The position numbers and the translations under genes were made by a program. Shown here piece after piece: positions 42,362-50,105 of a stretch of DNA of 64,000 nt. Origin of the DNA: Acinetobacter sp. WU_MDCI_Axc73 (GTDB taxonomy: Bacteria; Pseudomonadota; Gammaproteobacteria; Pseudomonadales; Moraxellaceae); NCBI RefSeq assembly GCF_025562455.1, contig NZ_JAHPRO010000008.1, forward strand, positions 1 to 64,000, read 5' to 3'. Position 1 is the first letter of the stretch, and each line of letters opens with the position of its first letter. The notes under the pieces were generated by a model. The model was given only the letters and a program-made list of their open reading frames with translations. It was not told the DNA's origin and ran no database searches.

Positions 42362-43906
42362 ATGAGTGCTCAAAATCAGGCGGCAACACGGACACCTTTT
42401 GCCGAGTTAAGTGGTGGTCGTTTGCTGCTTGCAGCATTTGTCATCGCGTTATCTAATTTTATGGTGGTACTTGATACCACCATTGCCAATGTCTCAGTCC
42501 CTCATATTACAGGTAATCTGGCAGTTTCTTCTTCGCAAGGCACATGGGTCGTTACCTCCTATGCGGTTGCCGAGGCGATTTGTGTTCCATTGACAGGTTG
42601 GCTGGCAAGTCGTTTCGGTACAGTTCGTGTCTTTGTGATGGGGCTGATTGGTTTTACCTTGTTCTCATTTTTATGTGGACTCTCGACTAGCCTTGAAATG
42701 CTGGTGTTGTGTCGTATTGGGCAGGGATTATCAGGCGGGCCATTGATGCCGTTGAGCCAAACTTTGCTGATGCGTATTTTTCCACAGGAAAAGCATTCTC
42801 AAGCGATGGGACTTTGGGCAATGACCACCGTATTAGGTCCAATTTTAGGTCCAATTTTAGGTGGTTTAATCAGTGATAATTTGTCTTGGCACTGGATTTT
42901 CTTTATTAATATTCCTATTGGGATTATTTGTGTGATGGCCGCAGTTCGACTGCTATCTGTCGCAGAAACTGAAACCATTCGTTTAAGAATTGATAGCATT
43001 GGATTGTTTTTATTGGTGCTGTGGATTGGTGCATTACAATTGATGCTAGATTTGGGACATGAACGTGACTGGTTTAATAATACCAGTATCGTCATGCTTG
43101 CTCTGACGGCTATTGTCGGGTTCATTGTTTTTCTGATCTGGGAAATGACTGATAAACAGCCTGTGGTGAATCTCTGGATATTTCGGCATCGAGGCTTTAC
43201 GGTGTCAGTTTTGGCGCTGTCCTTTGGCTTTGGCGCGTTCTTTGGCAGTATTGTCCTAATTCCACAGTGGTTACAAATGAACCTCGGGTATACCGCAACT
43301 TGGGCAGGGTATTTAACAGCAACAATGGGGTTTGGTAGCTTAACCATGTCGCCGATTGTGGCTAAATTAGCAACAAAATATGATCCACGCGCTTTGGCCA
43401 GTTTTGGTCTATTACTGCTGGGTGTGGTGACCTTTATGCGAGCCTTCTGGATTACGGATTCAGACTTTATGACCTTGGCTTGGCCACAGATATTACAAGG
43501 CTTTGCTGTCCCATTTTTCTTTATACCTTTGTCGAATATTGCGCTTGCTTCAGTTCTCCCACAAGAGATCGCATCCGCTGCGGGATTGATGAACTTCCTA
43601 AGAACGATGGCTGGGGCAATTGGCGCCTCTATTGCGGTTACTATTTGGGATGATCATGCAAAAGTCGCACGTAGTGAGATGGTGTCTAGCCTACATGTTG
43701 AAGAAACCCAAAACACGCTTATTCAGAGTGGTTTTAGCCCTGAAAGCGCTTTAGGGATTATTTCTAATCTGGTGGATAAAGAATCGATTACCATGTCGGC
43801 AAATCATGTCTTTTTGTTATTTGCTTTGGTCTTCATTTTTGCGGGATTAATTATCTGGTTAAGCCCAAAACCGCAGCGCAGTTTACAAGGGCCTGCACCA
43901 CATTAA
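42362..43906 (+). CDS. emrB: Multidrug efflux MFS transporter EmrB (DHA2 family)
   Basis: A 514-aa, 14-TM drug:H+ antiporter. Signature elements: MVVLDTTIANVSVPHITGNL (TM1 motif D1), WVVTSYAVAEAICVPLTGWLASRFGTVRVF (motif A), RIGQGLSGGPLMPLSQTLL and the TM5 motif C region GPILGPILGGLISDNLSWHWIFFINIP. EmrAB pumps export hydrophobic toxins and uncouplers. In Acinetobacter a related pair has been linked with colistin and osmotic stress tolerance, which is not shown for this copy. Confidence 0.9.
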   Translation: MSAQNQAATRTPFAELSGGRLLLAAFVIALSNFMVVLDTTIANVSVPHITGNLAVSSSQGTWVVTSYAVAEAICVPLTGWLASRFGTVRVFVMGLIGFTLFSFLCGLSTSLEMLVLCRIGQGLSGGPLMPLSQTLLMRIFPQEKHSQAMGLWAMTTVLGPILGPILGGLISDNLSWHWIFFINIPIGIICVMAAVRLLSVAETETIRLRIDSIGLFLLVLWIGALQLMLDLGHERDWFNNTSIVMLALTAIVGFIVFLIWEMTDKQPVVNLWIFRHRGFTVSVLALSFGFGAFFGSIVLIPQWLQMNLGYTATWAGYLTATMGFGSLTMSPIVAKLATKYDPRALASFGLLLLGVVTFMRAFWITDSDFMTLAWPQILQGFAVPFFFIPLSNIALASVLPQEIASAAGLMNFLRTMAGAIGASIAVTIWDDHAKVARSEMVSSLHVEETQNTLIQSGFSPESALGIISNLVDKESITMSANHVFLLFALVFIFAGLIIWLSPKPQRSLQGPAPH

Positions 43907-43920
43907 AAATAACCAATAAA

Positions 43921-43947
43921 AAACAAGAGGCTCCGACCTCTTGTTTT
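43921..43947 (+). terminator. Terminator after emrB
   Basis: Perfect 10-bp stem AAACAAGAGG / CCTCTTGTTT with loop CTCCGA, ending in T. Confidence 0.92.
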
Positions 43948-44242
43948 TATCTCCTTTTTAACATTCCGTCTATCTTGGGTGATCAGGTTTCAACGTCATA
44001 ATTTATTGAATGATTTAAAATTCAAGTCCTGTCCTGCCATAACCTATATCACAATTTCCTGTTCACTTGATTCTGAGCTGTTGCCCTGCATCGGTTTTAC
44101 TTATAAAGCTTGAATCAAAACGACCTGAACGTTGTTATTCTGATTTTAATATTTTTAACAATATAATCAAATATTTATCTCTTAATGAAACTGTGTTTTA
44201 TTAGTTGCTTTTGCGTAGCTTATTTTATTTTTAGAGAAAGGC

Positions 44243-44273
44243 TTGACATTAAAGTTAACTTTAATCTTACAGT
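44243..44273 (+). promoter_or_regulatory. MerR-type promoter of the Old Yellow Enzyme gene
   Basis: -35 TTGACA (44243-44248) and -10 TACAGT (44268-44273) are separated by 19 bases, the overlong spacing that MerR-family activators correct. The spacer holds a perfect 16-bp palindrome TTAAAGTTAACTTTAA (44249-44264). A nearly identical element lies at 46007-46037 next to the merR gene. Reading it as the MerR operator is an inference from spacing, symmetry and duplication. Confidence 0.75.
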
Positions 44274-44301
44274 AATCACCAGATTTCAAGAGGTGGTCGC
44301 G

Positions 44302-45525
44302 ATGAACATATTTGATAAATTAACTTTACCTAATGGCTCCATCATTCCTAATCGATTGGCGAAAGCGGCGATGGAAGAAAATATGGCTGACTCAAATCAA
44401 GCACCATCGGAAGCTTTGATGCATTTGTATCAGGCTTGGGCCGATGGTGGAGCTGGTTTGATTATTACGGGCAATGTTATGGTCGATGCTCGTGCGATGA
44501 CAGGTCCGGGTGGGGTGGTCTTAGAAAATGATCAATATCTCAATCAGTTTAAACAATGGGCAAAAATCGCACGTTCCCATGGTGCACAGGTCTGGTTGCA
44601 AATCAATCATCCGGGACGACAAATGCAGTCTAATTTAGGGCAGCAAACGTGGGCACCTTCAGCCATTCGATTAGATTTGGGGAAAATGTCAAATCGTTTT
44701 AATGTGCCATTAGAAATGACACAAGCGATGATAGTAGAGGTCATTCAACGTTTTGCCGATACTGCACAGTTAGCTGAACAGGCGGGTTTTACTGGTGTTG
44801 AAATTCATGCAGCACATGGTTATTTGCTTAGTCAGTTCTTATCTCCTTTAACCAATCAGCGTGAGGACTGTTGGGGCGGTTCTTTGGAAAATCGCGCGCG
44901 TTTGCTCATAGAAATTGTAAAAGCTGTTCGTGCGGTGGTTTCACCTCAATTTGCAGTGGGAGTAAAACTTAATTCAGCAGATTTTCAGCGGGGTGGTTTC
45001 AGTACAGACGATGCGCAGACTGTGGTTAGAATGCTAAACGAACTAGGCATCGATCTAGTTGAGCTGTCTGGTGGTAGCTATGAAGCTCCTGCGATGCAGG
45101 GACAGGCTCGAGATGGTCATACTTTGGCTCGAGAAGCTTATTTTTTGGAGTTTGCTGAGGAAATTGCAAAAGTCGCAAAAATGCCAGTCATGGTGACTGG
45201 TGGTATTCGTCGGATGGAAGTGGCAGAGCAAGTCATTAATCATGGCGTAGATATGGTAGGGATCGCAACCGCATTGGCAATTGATCCCAATTTACCTCGG
45301 CAATGGCAGCAAGGAGACCAAATTGCTCCTACCCTTAAACCTATCAAATGGAAAAATAAAACATTAGCCTCATTAGCAAATATGGCGACAGTTAAATTCC
45401 AGTTGCGAAAGTTAGGTTCAGGTAAAGCGCCCAATCCGAATGTTTCGCCTATTTGGGCTCTGTTACTTCAACAATCCGCAATGTTCTGTCGGACACGTCA
45501 GTATAAAAAACGCATGGCGAGATGA
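44302..45525 (+). CDS. NADH:flavin oxidoreductase (Old Yellow Enzyme family)
   Basis: A 407-aa FMN-dependent ene-reductase-type TIM barrel. Key blocks: NRLAKAAMEENMAD (N-terminal FMN contact), WLQINHPGRQ, GFTGVEIHAAHGYLLSQFLSP (active-site HxxH-type region), NQREDCWGGSLENRARL, and MVTGGIRRMEVAEQVI near the phosphate site. Such enzymes reduce electrophilic C=C bonds of enones and quinones. The frame is open from 44185, but the ATG at 44302 follows AGAGG by 8 bases and the MerR-type promoter lies just upstream, fixing the start. Confidence 0.88.
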   Translation: MNIFDKLTLPNGSIIPNRLAKAAMEENMADSNQAPSEALMHLYQAWADGGAGLIITGNVMVDARAMTGPGGVVLENDQYLNQFKQWAKIARSHGAQVWLQINHPGRQMQSNLGQQTWAPSAIRLDLGKMSNRFNVPLEMTQAMIVEVIQRFADTAQLAEQAGFTGVEIHAAHGYLLSQFLSPLTNQREDCWGGSLENRARLLIEIVKAVRAVVSPQFAVGVKLNSADFQRGGFSTDDAQTVVRMLNELGIDLVELSGGSYEAPAMQGQARDGHTLAREAYFLEFAEEIAKVAKMPVMVTGGIRRMEVAEQVINHGVDMVGIATALAIDPNLPRQWQQGDQIAPTLKPIKWKNKTLASLANMATVKFQLRKLGSGKAPNPNVSPIWALLLQQSAMFCRTRQYKKRMAR

Positions 45526-45564
45526 GTATTTCATTATAAATAAGGGATCATCTGTCAGAGCGAT

Positions 45565-45993
45565 TTAGCGCTCTGATGGATTACCTTCTAAAATTGGCGT
45601 ATGGGAATAAATCAGGCGATGAGCATTTTCAGTACAGCTAATATCTTCTGGTTTATTTTGGATGGCCTCAATCACCGTGATTAAATTATTTTTATTGATG
45701 ATCAGTTTTTGTTGTAGAGCTTCTATTTCCTGTACTTTTTCATTGAGCACAGTGAGTAATTTTTCGTGATTCCATCCTGAAATATCAATCGGCAATAAAG
45801 CTTTAATTTCTGCCAATGAAAAACCGACTTGTTGCGCCTGCTTAATCACAAACAATAGTTGTAAGTCATTTTCACTATATTCGCGATAACCATTAGATTT
45901 TCTTTTGGCTTTAGGCAATAGCTTAATTTGTTCATAGTAGCGAATTGTTGGAGTATTTAAACCACTACGTTTGGACAGTTCGCTAATATTCAT
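45565..45993 (-). CDS. MerR-family transcriptional regulator
   Basis: A 142-aa regulator. The N-terminal winged helix is classic: ISELSKRSGLNTPTIRYYEQI, then KSNGYREYSENDLQLLFVIK. A dimerising coiled coil follows (about residues 78-112). There is one cysteine, C120, near the effector end; the paired cysteines of metal sensors are absent. That fits better with an electrophile or aldehyde sensor than a metal sensor, which is inference. The start at 45993 is chosen because the MerR fold begins there. It lies between the OYE gene and the DJ-1 gene, each behind a matching operator. Confidence 0.88.
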   Translation of the reverse strand: MNISELSKRSGLNTPTIRYYEQIKLLPKAKRKSNGYREYSENDLQLLFVIKQAQQVGFSLAEIKALLPIDISGWNHEKLLTVLNEKVQEIEALQQKLIINKNNLITVIEAIQNKPEDISCTENAHRLIYSHTPILEGNPSER

Positions 45994-46006
45994 TGGATAT
46001 TTTCTC

Positions 46007-46037
46007 TTGACATTCAAGTTAACTTTAATTGTATAGT
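46007..46037 (+). promoter_or_regulatory. MerR-type promoter of the DJ-1/PfpI gene
   Basis: -35 TTGACA (46007-46012), a 19-base spacer and -10 TATAGT (46032-46037). The spacer carries AAGTTAACTT within TTCAAGTTAACTTTAA, differing from the 44243 element at one position within the 16-bp palindrome. It begins 13 bases before the merR start codon on the other strand, so a bound regulator could also control its own gene. Confidence 0.75.
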
Positions 46038-46125
46038 GATTAAAAAGCAAATGACCTGAACTCAAATACGTCATCGACAGTGAGTGTAAATAAGCCCAAC
46101 CGAATCAATAAAATTAGAGGTGGTT

Positions 46126-46818
46126 ATGAAAAAACGTATATTACTTGTAGTAACCAATGTTTCTGAATATGCAGATATGAGACGTCCAACTGGGCTGTGG
46201 TTAGGGGAGTTGACCCATGCGTATGATGAATTTGAAAAATACGGTTATATTCAGGATATTGTAAGCCCTCAAGGAGGCATTTCCCCGATTGAACCTAAGT
46301 CTTTAGTTCCATTGGTGGCTGATAAAAGTGTACTCATGCGGAAGCACGATGCAGCGTTCATGGCGTTATTACAAAATACACTTAAGCCTTCACAAATTCA
46401 TTGGCAAGACTATGACGCGATTTATTACACGGGTGGACATGGGGTCATGTGGGACTTTCTGGATGATCAGGGTCTACAGGAAATCACCCGCAATCTATAT
46501 GAACAAGGCCGTATCGTCTCTAGTGTATGCCACGGTTATTGTGGTTTGCTCAAGCTCAAATTATCCAATGGTCAATATTTGATTCAAAATAAAAAAATGA
46601 CCGGTTTCACGTGGACAGAAGAAATTCTTTCGGGTGTAGCCAAAAAAGTACCTTATAACGCCGAAAAAATAGCAAAACAACACGGAGCGGATTTTCAAAA
46701 ATGTTTGATTCCTTATATGTCGCATGTGGTTTCTGATCAAAATTTAATTACTGGACAAAATCCATTTTCAGCGCGAGCAACTGCATCGGCAATCATTCAA
46801 TATTTAGAACAGCATTAA
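46126..46818 (+). CDS. DJ-1/PfpI (type 1 glutamine amidotransferase-like) protein
   Basis: A 230-aa member of the DJ-1/PfpI superfamily, closest in layout to Hsp31-type proteins. The nucleophile elbow is SSVCHGYCGLL with C135; the conserved acidic partner is in GLWLGELTHAYDEF (E28), and YTGGHGVMWD lies between them. Such proteins have been described as glyoxalases or deglycases and chaperones. Start: AGAGG ends 5 bases before the ATG at 46126; an in-frame GTG at 46120 overlaps the Shine-Dalgarno and is rejected. Its promoter carries the MerR-type operator. Confidence 0.85.
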   Translation: MKKRILLVVTNVSEYADMRRPTGLWLGELTHAYDEFEKYGYIQDIVSPQGGISPIEPKSLVPLVADKSVLMRKHDAAFMALLQNTLKPSQIHWQDYDAIYYTGGHGVMWDFLDDQGLQEITRNLYEQGRIVSSVCHGYCGLLKLKLSNGQYLIQNKKMTGFTWTEEILSGVAKKVPYNAEKIAKQHGADFQKCLIPYMSHVVSDQNLITGQNPFSARATASAIIQYLEQH

Positions 46819-47191
46819 TATTTTCATTTTTTAAATGGATATAAGTTTAAAAAGACGAGCAATTTATAATCAGATTGTTATTGTCAAAATATTGCATTGG
46901 AAATGGCTTATTTAAGCCAGATTAAGGTTTCTTATAGACATCATCTTCAATGAATTAAATTTGGTAAGGATATAACGCTTTTAGCGTAGATGAAGTCATA
47001 AATGGGCTAAAATTGCTATAAAGATATAACAGATGAAGCATTTTCTCTTTATCTGTTATATTTTTTATAGCTCAATCTGTATCTAACAATTCAGCTGTTT
47101 TCCACAGACAATAAGACCATAGATTAAACCCCTGTAGATCTAAACTTTGAGATTTGAGCTTAGCTGTAGGGATGAAATAAAGAGGTGTGAT
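46819..47191. other. AT-rich spacer with two hairpins
   Basis: 373 bases without a gene. It contains a small hairpin TGGCTT-ATTT-AAGCCA (46904-46919) and the long inverted repeat at 47015-47071. The promoter of the following unknown gene should lie here. Confidence 0.5.
47015..47071. repeat. Long imperfect inverted repeat
   Basis: Arms GCTATAAA-(G)-ATATAACAGAT (47015-47034) and ATCTGTTATAT-TT-TTTATAGC (47051-47071) pair over about 19 bases with a small mismatch. The inner 11 bases are a perfect match and run into six T on the plus strand, so it may be a distal terminator for the DJ-1 gene, 200 bases upstream, or a structured leader of the next gene. Confidence 0.65.
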
Positions 47192-48013
47192 GTGTTCAAA
47201 ACCGAAGAGTTAGATCAACTATTGAAAATTTTTCCTAGACAAGCACCTTCTCAAAATATACAACAACAGATTTCAAATCAATATGTTAATCTCGAAGCAA
47301 CAATCTTACGGGCTAAAGTATTAAGAAGTATAGCGCCTCTAGATTTGAATTATGTGATCCAGTCTGCGATTAAACAGGATGATATGAATGTGGCTTATCT
47401 TTTTTCGCCATTCATCTTGGCGAATCTAAATAAAAAAATGATTTATTCTACGCCTTTTACTCCGATGATTAGTGATCTGCTGTTACCATTTTATCAATTA
47501 CAGCATCACACTCAAATTCATATTGATCGGACATTAGAGTCTTTAAATTTATATCTGGATATTTTTAAATTTGATGATGATTTAGATTTTATTTTTTTTA
47601 AATTAATTCAGGCAGTTTGTCGTTCAGATACGTCAAAAATATTTATTTTGACTTACTTAAAAATTGATTTAGAAGTCTTAAATCGAATTAGCCACTTTTT
47701 AAATGTCAAAATATATGTCATCAACCAACAGACTAAAGATACAGCTTTTACATCGAAGCAAATCGATTTGAAAAAATTACTGTTTAAAAGAAAGGATGAT
47801 TTACATCAAAAGCTTTGCCATGATTTTTCTCAAATAAATGTACCTTTAATCATGTTGACGCATGGCTTTAGTGCAAAACAGGCACATCATTTGATAGAAG
47901 ATATGTTTTATTCCGAACATATTTTTGAAAAAATTTCAGTCTACGCTGAATATATTCAAACGCAAATTCAAAATGTGAATATTATGAAGCGCTTAGAAAT
48001 TTCTTTAATTTAA
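47192..48013 (+). CDS. Unrecognised 273-aa protein heading a small-membrane-protein operon
   Basis: I do not recognise a family. The protein is predicted soluble and mainly helical, Lys/Ile/Asn-rich, with LPLDLNYVIQSAIKQ-like and FKFDDDLDFIFFKLIQAV segments and few cysteines. A GTG at 47192 preceded by AAAGAGG (6-base spacing) is the likely start; the frame also opens at a TTG at 47147 without a ribosome site. Two tiny membrane-protein genes with good ribosome sites follow after 26 and 67 bases, so the three are probably cotranscribed. Confidence 0.6.
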   Translation: MFKTEELDQLLKIFPRQAPSQNIQQQISNQYVNLEATILRAKVLRSIAPLDLNYVIQSAIKQDDMNVAYLFSPFILANLNKKMIYSTPFTPMISDLLLPFYQLQHHTQIHIDRTLESLNLYLDIFKFDDDLDFIFFKLIQAVCRSDTSKIFILTYLKIDLEVLNRISHFLNVKIYVINQQTKDTAFTSKQIDLKKLLFKRKDDLHQKLCHDFSQINVPLIMLTHGFSAKQAHHLIEDMFYSEHIFEKISVYAEYIQTQIQNVNIMKRLEISLI

Positions 48014-48039
48014 TTTTTTAAATATTGAGGAGTTTGTTT

Positions 48040-48195
48040 ATGTCAAAGAATCAATCAAAATTTCCATTTGTGATTGTAGGAATTAGCATTATTCTAGGTT
48101 GTATGTTCCTAGCGCTATTTTATTTTGCTGTGAGCAATGAGCCTGAATATATGCCGTCACAGCAACAAAAACAGTCAGTAGTTGGGCATGAGTAA
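48040..48195 (+). CDS. Small single-pass membrane protein (51 aa)
   Basis: Encodes 51 residues: MSKNQSKFPF, then a hydrophobic stretch VIVGISIILGCMFLALFYFA (one membrane helix), then a polar tail beginning VSNEPEYMP and ending VVGHE. GAGGAG at 48027-48032 lies 7 bases before the ATG, which is strong support for translation. It lies 26 bases after the 273-aa gene. The topology would be N-in, tail in the periplasm. No family recognised. Confidence 0.65.
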   Translation: MSKNQSKFPFVIVGISIILGCMFLALFYFAVSNEPEYMPSQQQKQSVVGHE

Positions 48196-48262
48196 TACTT
48201 TAATCATTGTTTTTTAAAAAATATGAGCTTAAGTCAGGTCGATCATCATTGAGGTAAATGCT

Positions 48263-48373
48263 ATGCAATTTCTAAAGCAAAAAAATAAGGCAAGTTTTGT
48301 GTTCTTTATCATTACATTATATGCCTTTTTAGGTTTTGCTATTGGTTATGTAATTTGGGAATATTTGTTATAA
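48263..48373 (+). CDS. Small membrane protein (36 aa)
   Basis: Encodes 36 residues: MQFLKQKNKAS followed by FVFFIITLYAFLGFAIGYVI and WEYLL, essentially one membrane helix with a basic N-terminus. GAGG is 8 bases upstream of the ATG. It is third in line after the 273-aa and 51-aa genes. The length and shape recall small stabilising subunits of membrane complexes, but no homology is claimed. Confidence 0.55.
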   Translation: MQFLKQKNKASFVFFIITLYAFLGFAIGYVIWEYLL

Positions 48374-48463
48374 ATTATCAAGATAATACTGTTCTTATTC
48401 AGTGTAAGCGATAACGCATTAAGTTGTTTACTTAAATTTTTTGATGAAAATGTTTTAACAACA

Positions 48464-48495
48464 CTAACAGGCTAGTTTAAATTGAAGCCCGTTAG
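48464..48495 (+). terminator. Hairpin after the small-membrane-protein genes
   Basis: Arms CTAACAGGCT and AGCCCGTTAG pair at 9 of 10 positions around a 12-base loop. There is no T tract, so factor-independent termination is uncertain; it may stabilise the 3' end of the mRNA. Confidence 0.45.
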
Positions 48496-48524
48496 CACTA
48501 TTAATATATAAGAAATAGACGTCT

Positions 48525-48589
48525 TTCATCATTGTTTAAATCCTCTTTATTTTTCTTTACTAGAAATAAATAAAAGGGATTTATGAAAG
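48525..48589 (-). terminator. Large imperfect inverted repeat downstream of the BLUF gene
   Basis: Outer arms CTTTCAT / ATGAAAG and inner arms AAATCC-TCTTTATTTTTC / GAAATAAATAAAAG-GGATTT form an imperfect hairpin of about 25 bases per arm. It begins 10 bases beyond the BLUF stop codon on the minus strand. A terminator or mRNA end structure is likely; both convergent transcripts would carry it. Confidence 0.5.
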
Positions 48590-48599
48590 CAGTCTAATA

Positions 48600-49067
48600 T
48601 TAAATATATTTATTTACACCACGATTATTCATGCCGACTCGATGCTTAATTTGGGCTTGATCGGCATCATAAAGATGATCTAAAAAAACAGGAAGTGTTT
48701 TATCATCAAGTGCAGAAGGAGAAAACATTTTAAAGTTCATTTTCTTAAAAAACTTATTAATCTCTGAATTACGTTGCACATATTTCATTGACCAATCTTT
48801 AAACTTAGTTTCTTCAATCTCCATAATTTCAAATGAAATAATTTCACAGTGGCGTTCATCTTTACAGATGTTAGCAAATAACGCTTCAACGATCTCTTTT
48901 TCACCTTGCAAGCATTGAAAAAAAGAGCCATCAGCATAGTAAAGCACACCGCAAATATCATGACGACTATTAAAATCACGAGCTATGGTCAAAATATCAT
49001 TTAGATCTTGTAACAGATCTTCTGATTGTAGGTTGCGAGTACTCGCATAACATAACTGAATTTTCAT
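48600..49067 (-). CDS. blsA: BLUF-domain blue-light photoreceptor (BlsA-like)
   Basis: A 155-aa short BLUF protein that binds FAD and switches state in blue light. The flavin-contact residues sit at the positions known from A. baumannii BlsA (156 aa): Y7 in LCYAS, N33 in DFNSRHDICG, Q51 in FFQCLQGE and W92 in DWSMKYVQRN. In A. baumannii BlsA works by binding transcription regulators to modulate motility, iron uptake and metabolism. There is no fused output domain here either. AAGGAA lies 9 bases before the ATG. Acinetobacter genomes can carry several BLUF genes, so orthology to BlsA itself is probable, not certain. Confidence 0.85.
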   Translation of the reverse strand: MKIQLCYASTRNLQSEDLLQDLNDILTIARDFNSRHDICGVLYYADGSFFQCLQGEKEIVEALFANICKDERHCEIISFEIMEIEETKFKDWSMKYVQRNSEINKFFKKMNFKMFSPSALDDKTLPVFLDHLYDADQAQIKHRVGMNNRGVNKYI

Positions 49068-49537
49068 AATTGCACATTCCTTAAATAACTTACGTCACAT
49101 TTCAACTAAAAATGAGCAATAAATAGTCAATAAAATTTATATCTTATTAATAAATATGGATTAAATTTAGAGGAGGGGGATGACATATCTCATAGTAGTC
49201 TGTTTTTCACAAATTGGCGAATTATTGAAATTAAATTTAATTAAATAAACTAATTTAACTAATTAGTTTTAATAAATAATAATCTTAAGTAATTTCTTAT
49301 AATTCAAATAATTAATGAGATATATCAAATAAATTAAAATAAATAATAAAAATTAATTTCTCTAAAATGTTTATTTGTACCTTATTGATAATTATAGGTA
49401 AAATTTAAACATCTGGTTAATAAATGAACATTTGTAAGCTATGGATTACACTGTTGTAAGCGATGGATTAAAAAAATATGCTTGATTAACGATTCAAATT
49501 TATAGGAAATGTCTATGAACTGATTTGTTTTCTTTGA
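49068..49537. other. AT-rich spacer with a two-unit direct repeat
   Basis: 470 bases without an accepted gene, extremely AT-rich. It should hold the BLUF promoter. A 22-codon frame at 49180-49248 follows GGAGGGGG at very short spacing; evidence is too weak to call it a gene. The direct repeat at 49434-49470 lies at the far end. Confidence 0.5.
49434..49470. repeat. Tandem direct repeat, two units, 22-bp period
   Basis: GTAAGCTATGGATTA (49434-49448) and GTAAGCGATGGATTA (49456-49470) differ at one base; their starts are 22 bases apart, about two helical turns. This is the geometry of a tandem binding site. No adjacent regulator was recognised. Confidence 0.55.
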
Positions 49538-49798
49538 TTAAGAGAACTTCTGTCTTTTAGTTTTTAAGATTTTGATGACTTTAAATAGTTTTCCCTCAAG
49601 AGAAATCGTTTCACTCACTTTAGCGTGATTAAGCTGTTCCCATGATTCAAATGGAAAAAATTCATAGCTTTCGGCATAGACCCATAACCAATGATGAGTA
49701 TTCATCTGTGTTTGAGTGTTGAAAGTCACATCTTTCACACGAATGATTTGATGTTGATTTTTATCTTTATCTTGAAGAATGATGCGATGATTCTCCAT
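49538..49798 (-). CDS. Hypothetical 86-aa protein
   Basis: Not recognised. A soluble, probably beta-rich small protein with two aromatic clusters, HHWLWVYAESYEFFPFESW, and a basic C-terminus ILKTKRQKFS. GGGAG lies 8 bases before the ATG, so translation is well supported. It stands alone. The spacer upstream of its start contains a Fur-like sequence and a long hairpin. Confidence 0.6.
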   Translation of the reverse strand: MENHRIILQDKDKNQHQIIRVKDVTFNTQTQMNTHHWLWVYAESYEFFPFESWEQLNHAKVSETISLEGKLFKVIKILKTKRQKFS

Positions 49799-49958
49799 AG
49801 ATGATACTCCCTAGAGAATTATTTAGATGACTTATAGCTAGTATTAATTAATATTTAATATTAACAAATTTAGCAATATAAAAAAGGATGCTCTGTATAG
49901 TTATAGTTTTAAAATTTGTGGAAATTTTACAAAACGGATGCACATCAAGATGTGTAAA

Positions 49959-49977
49959 CTTAATGATTATCACCATA
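49959..49977. promoter_or_regulatory. Possible Fur box upstream of the 86-aa gene
   Basis: The complement of CTTAATGATTATCACCATA matches the 19-bp Fur consensus GATAATGATAATCATTATC at 14 positions, including an unbroken TGATAATCATTA core. A CACATC-AA-GATGTG palindrome lies just before it (49941-49954). It is 160 bases from the start of the 86-aa gene. In such AT-rich DNA a chance match is quite possible. Confidence 0.35.
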
Positions 49978-50105
49978 ATACTTCGATCTTATTAAATTTT
50001 TATTTTATAGTCTTTTAACAACAAATAGATTTTATTGATATTTGCTTAGACGTTATTTTTTTCATAGGACTACATAAAAAAATATTTAAAAGAAATTTAT
50101 TTTTT

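Noticed and set aside
42799..43347. Minus-strand 182-codon frame inside emrB
   Set aside because: Antisense shadow of a well-supported transporter gene.
44185..44301. N-terminal extension of the Old Yellow Enzyme
   Set aside because: The stretch contains the MerR-type promoter, and the family N-terminus begins at 44302 behind a good Shine-Dalgarno.
49180..49248. 22-codon frame behind GGAGGGGG upstream of the BLUF gene
   Set aside because: The ribosome site is only 3 bases from the ATG, composition is background AT-rich, and there is no conservation evidence; noted only as a weak possibility.
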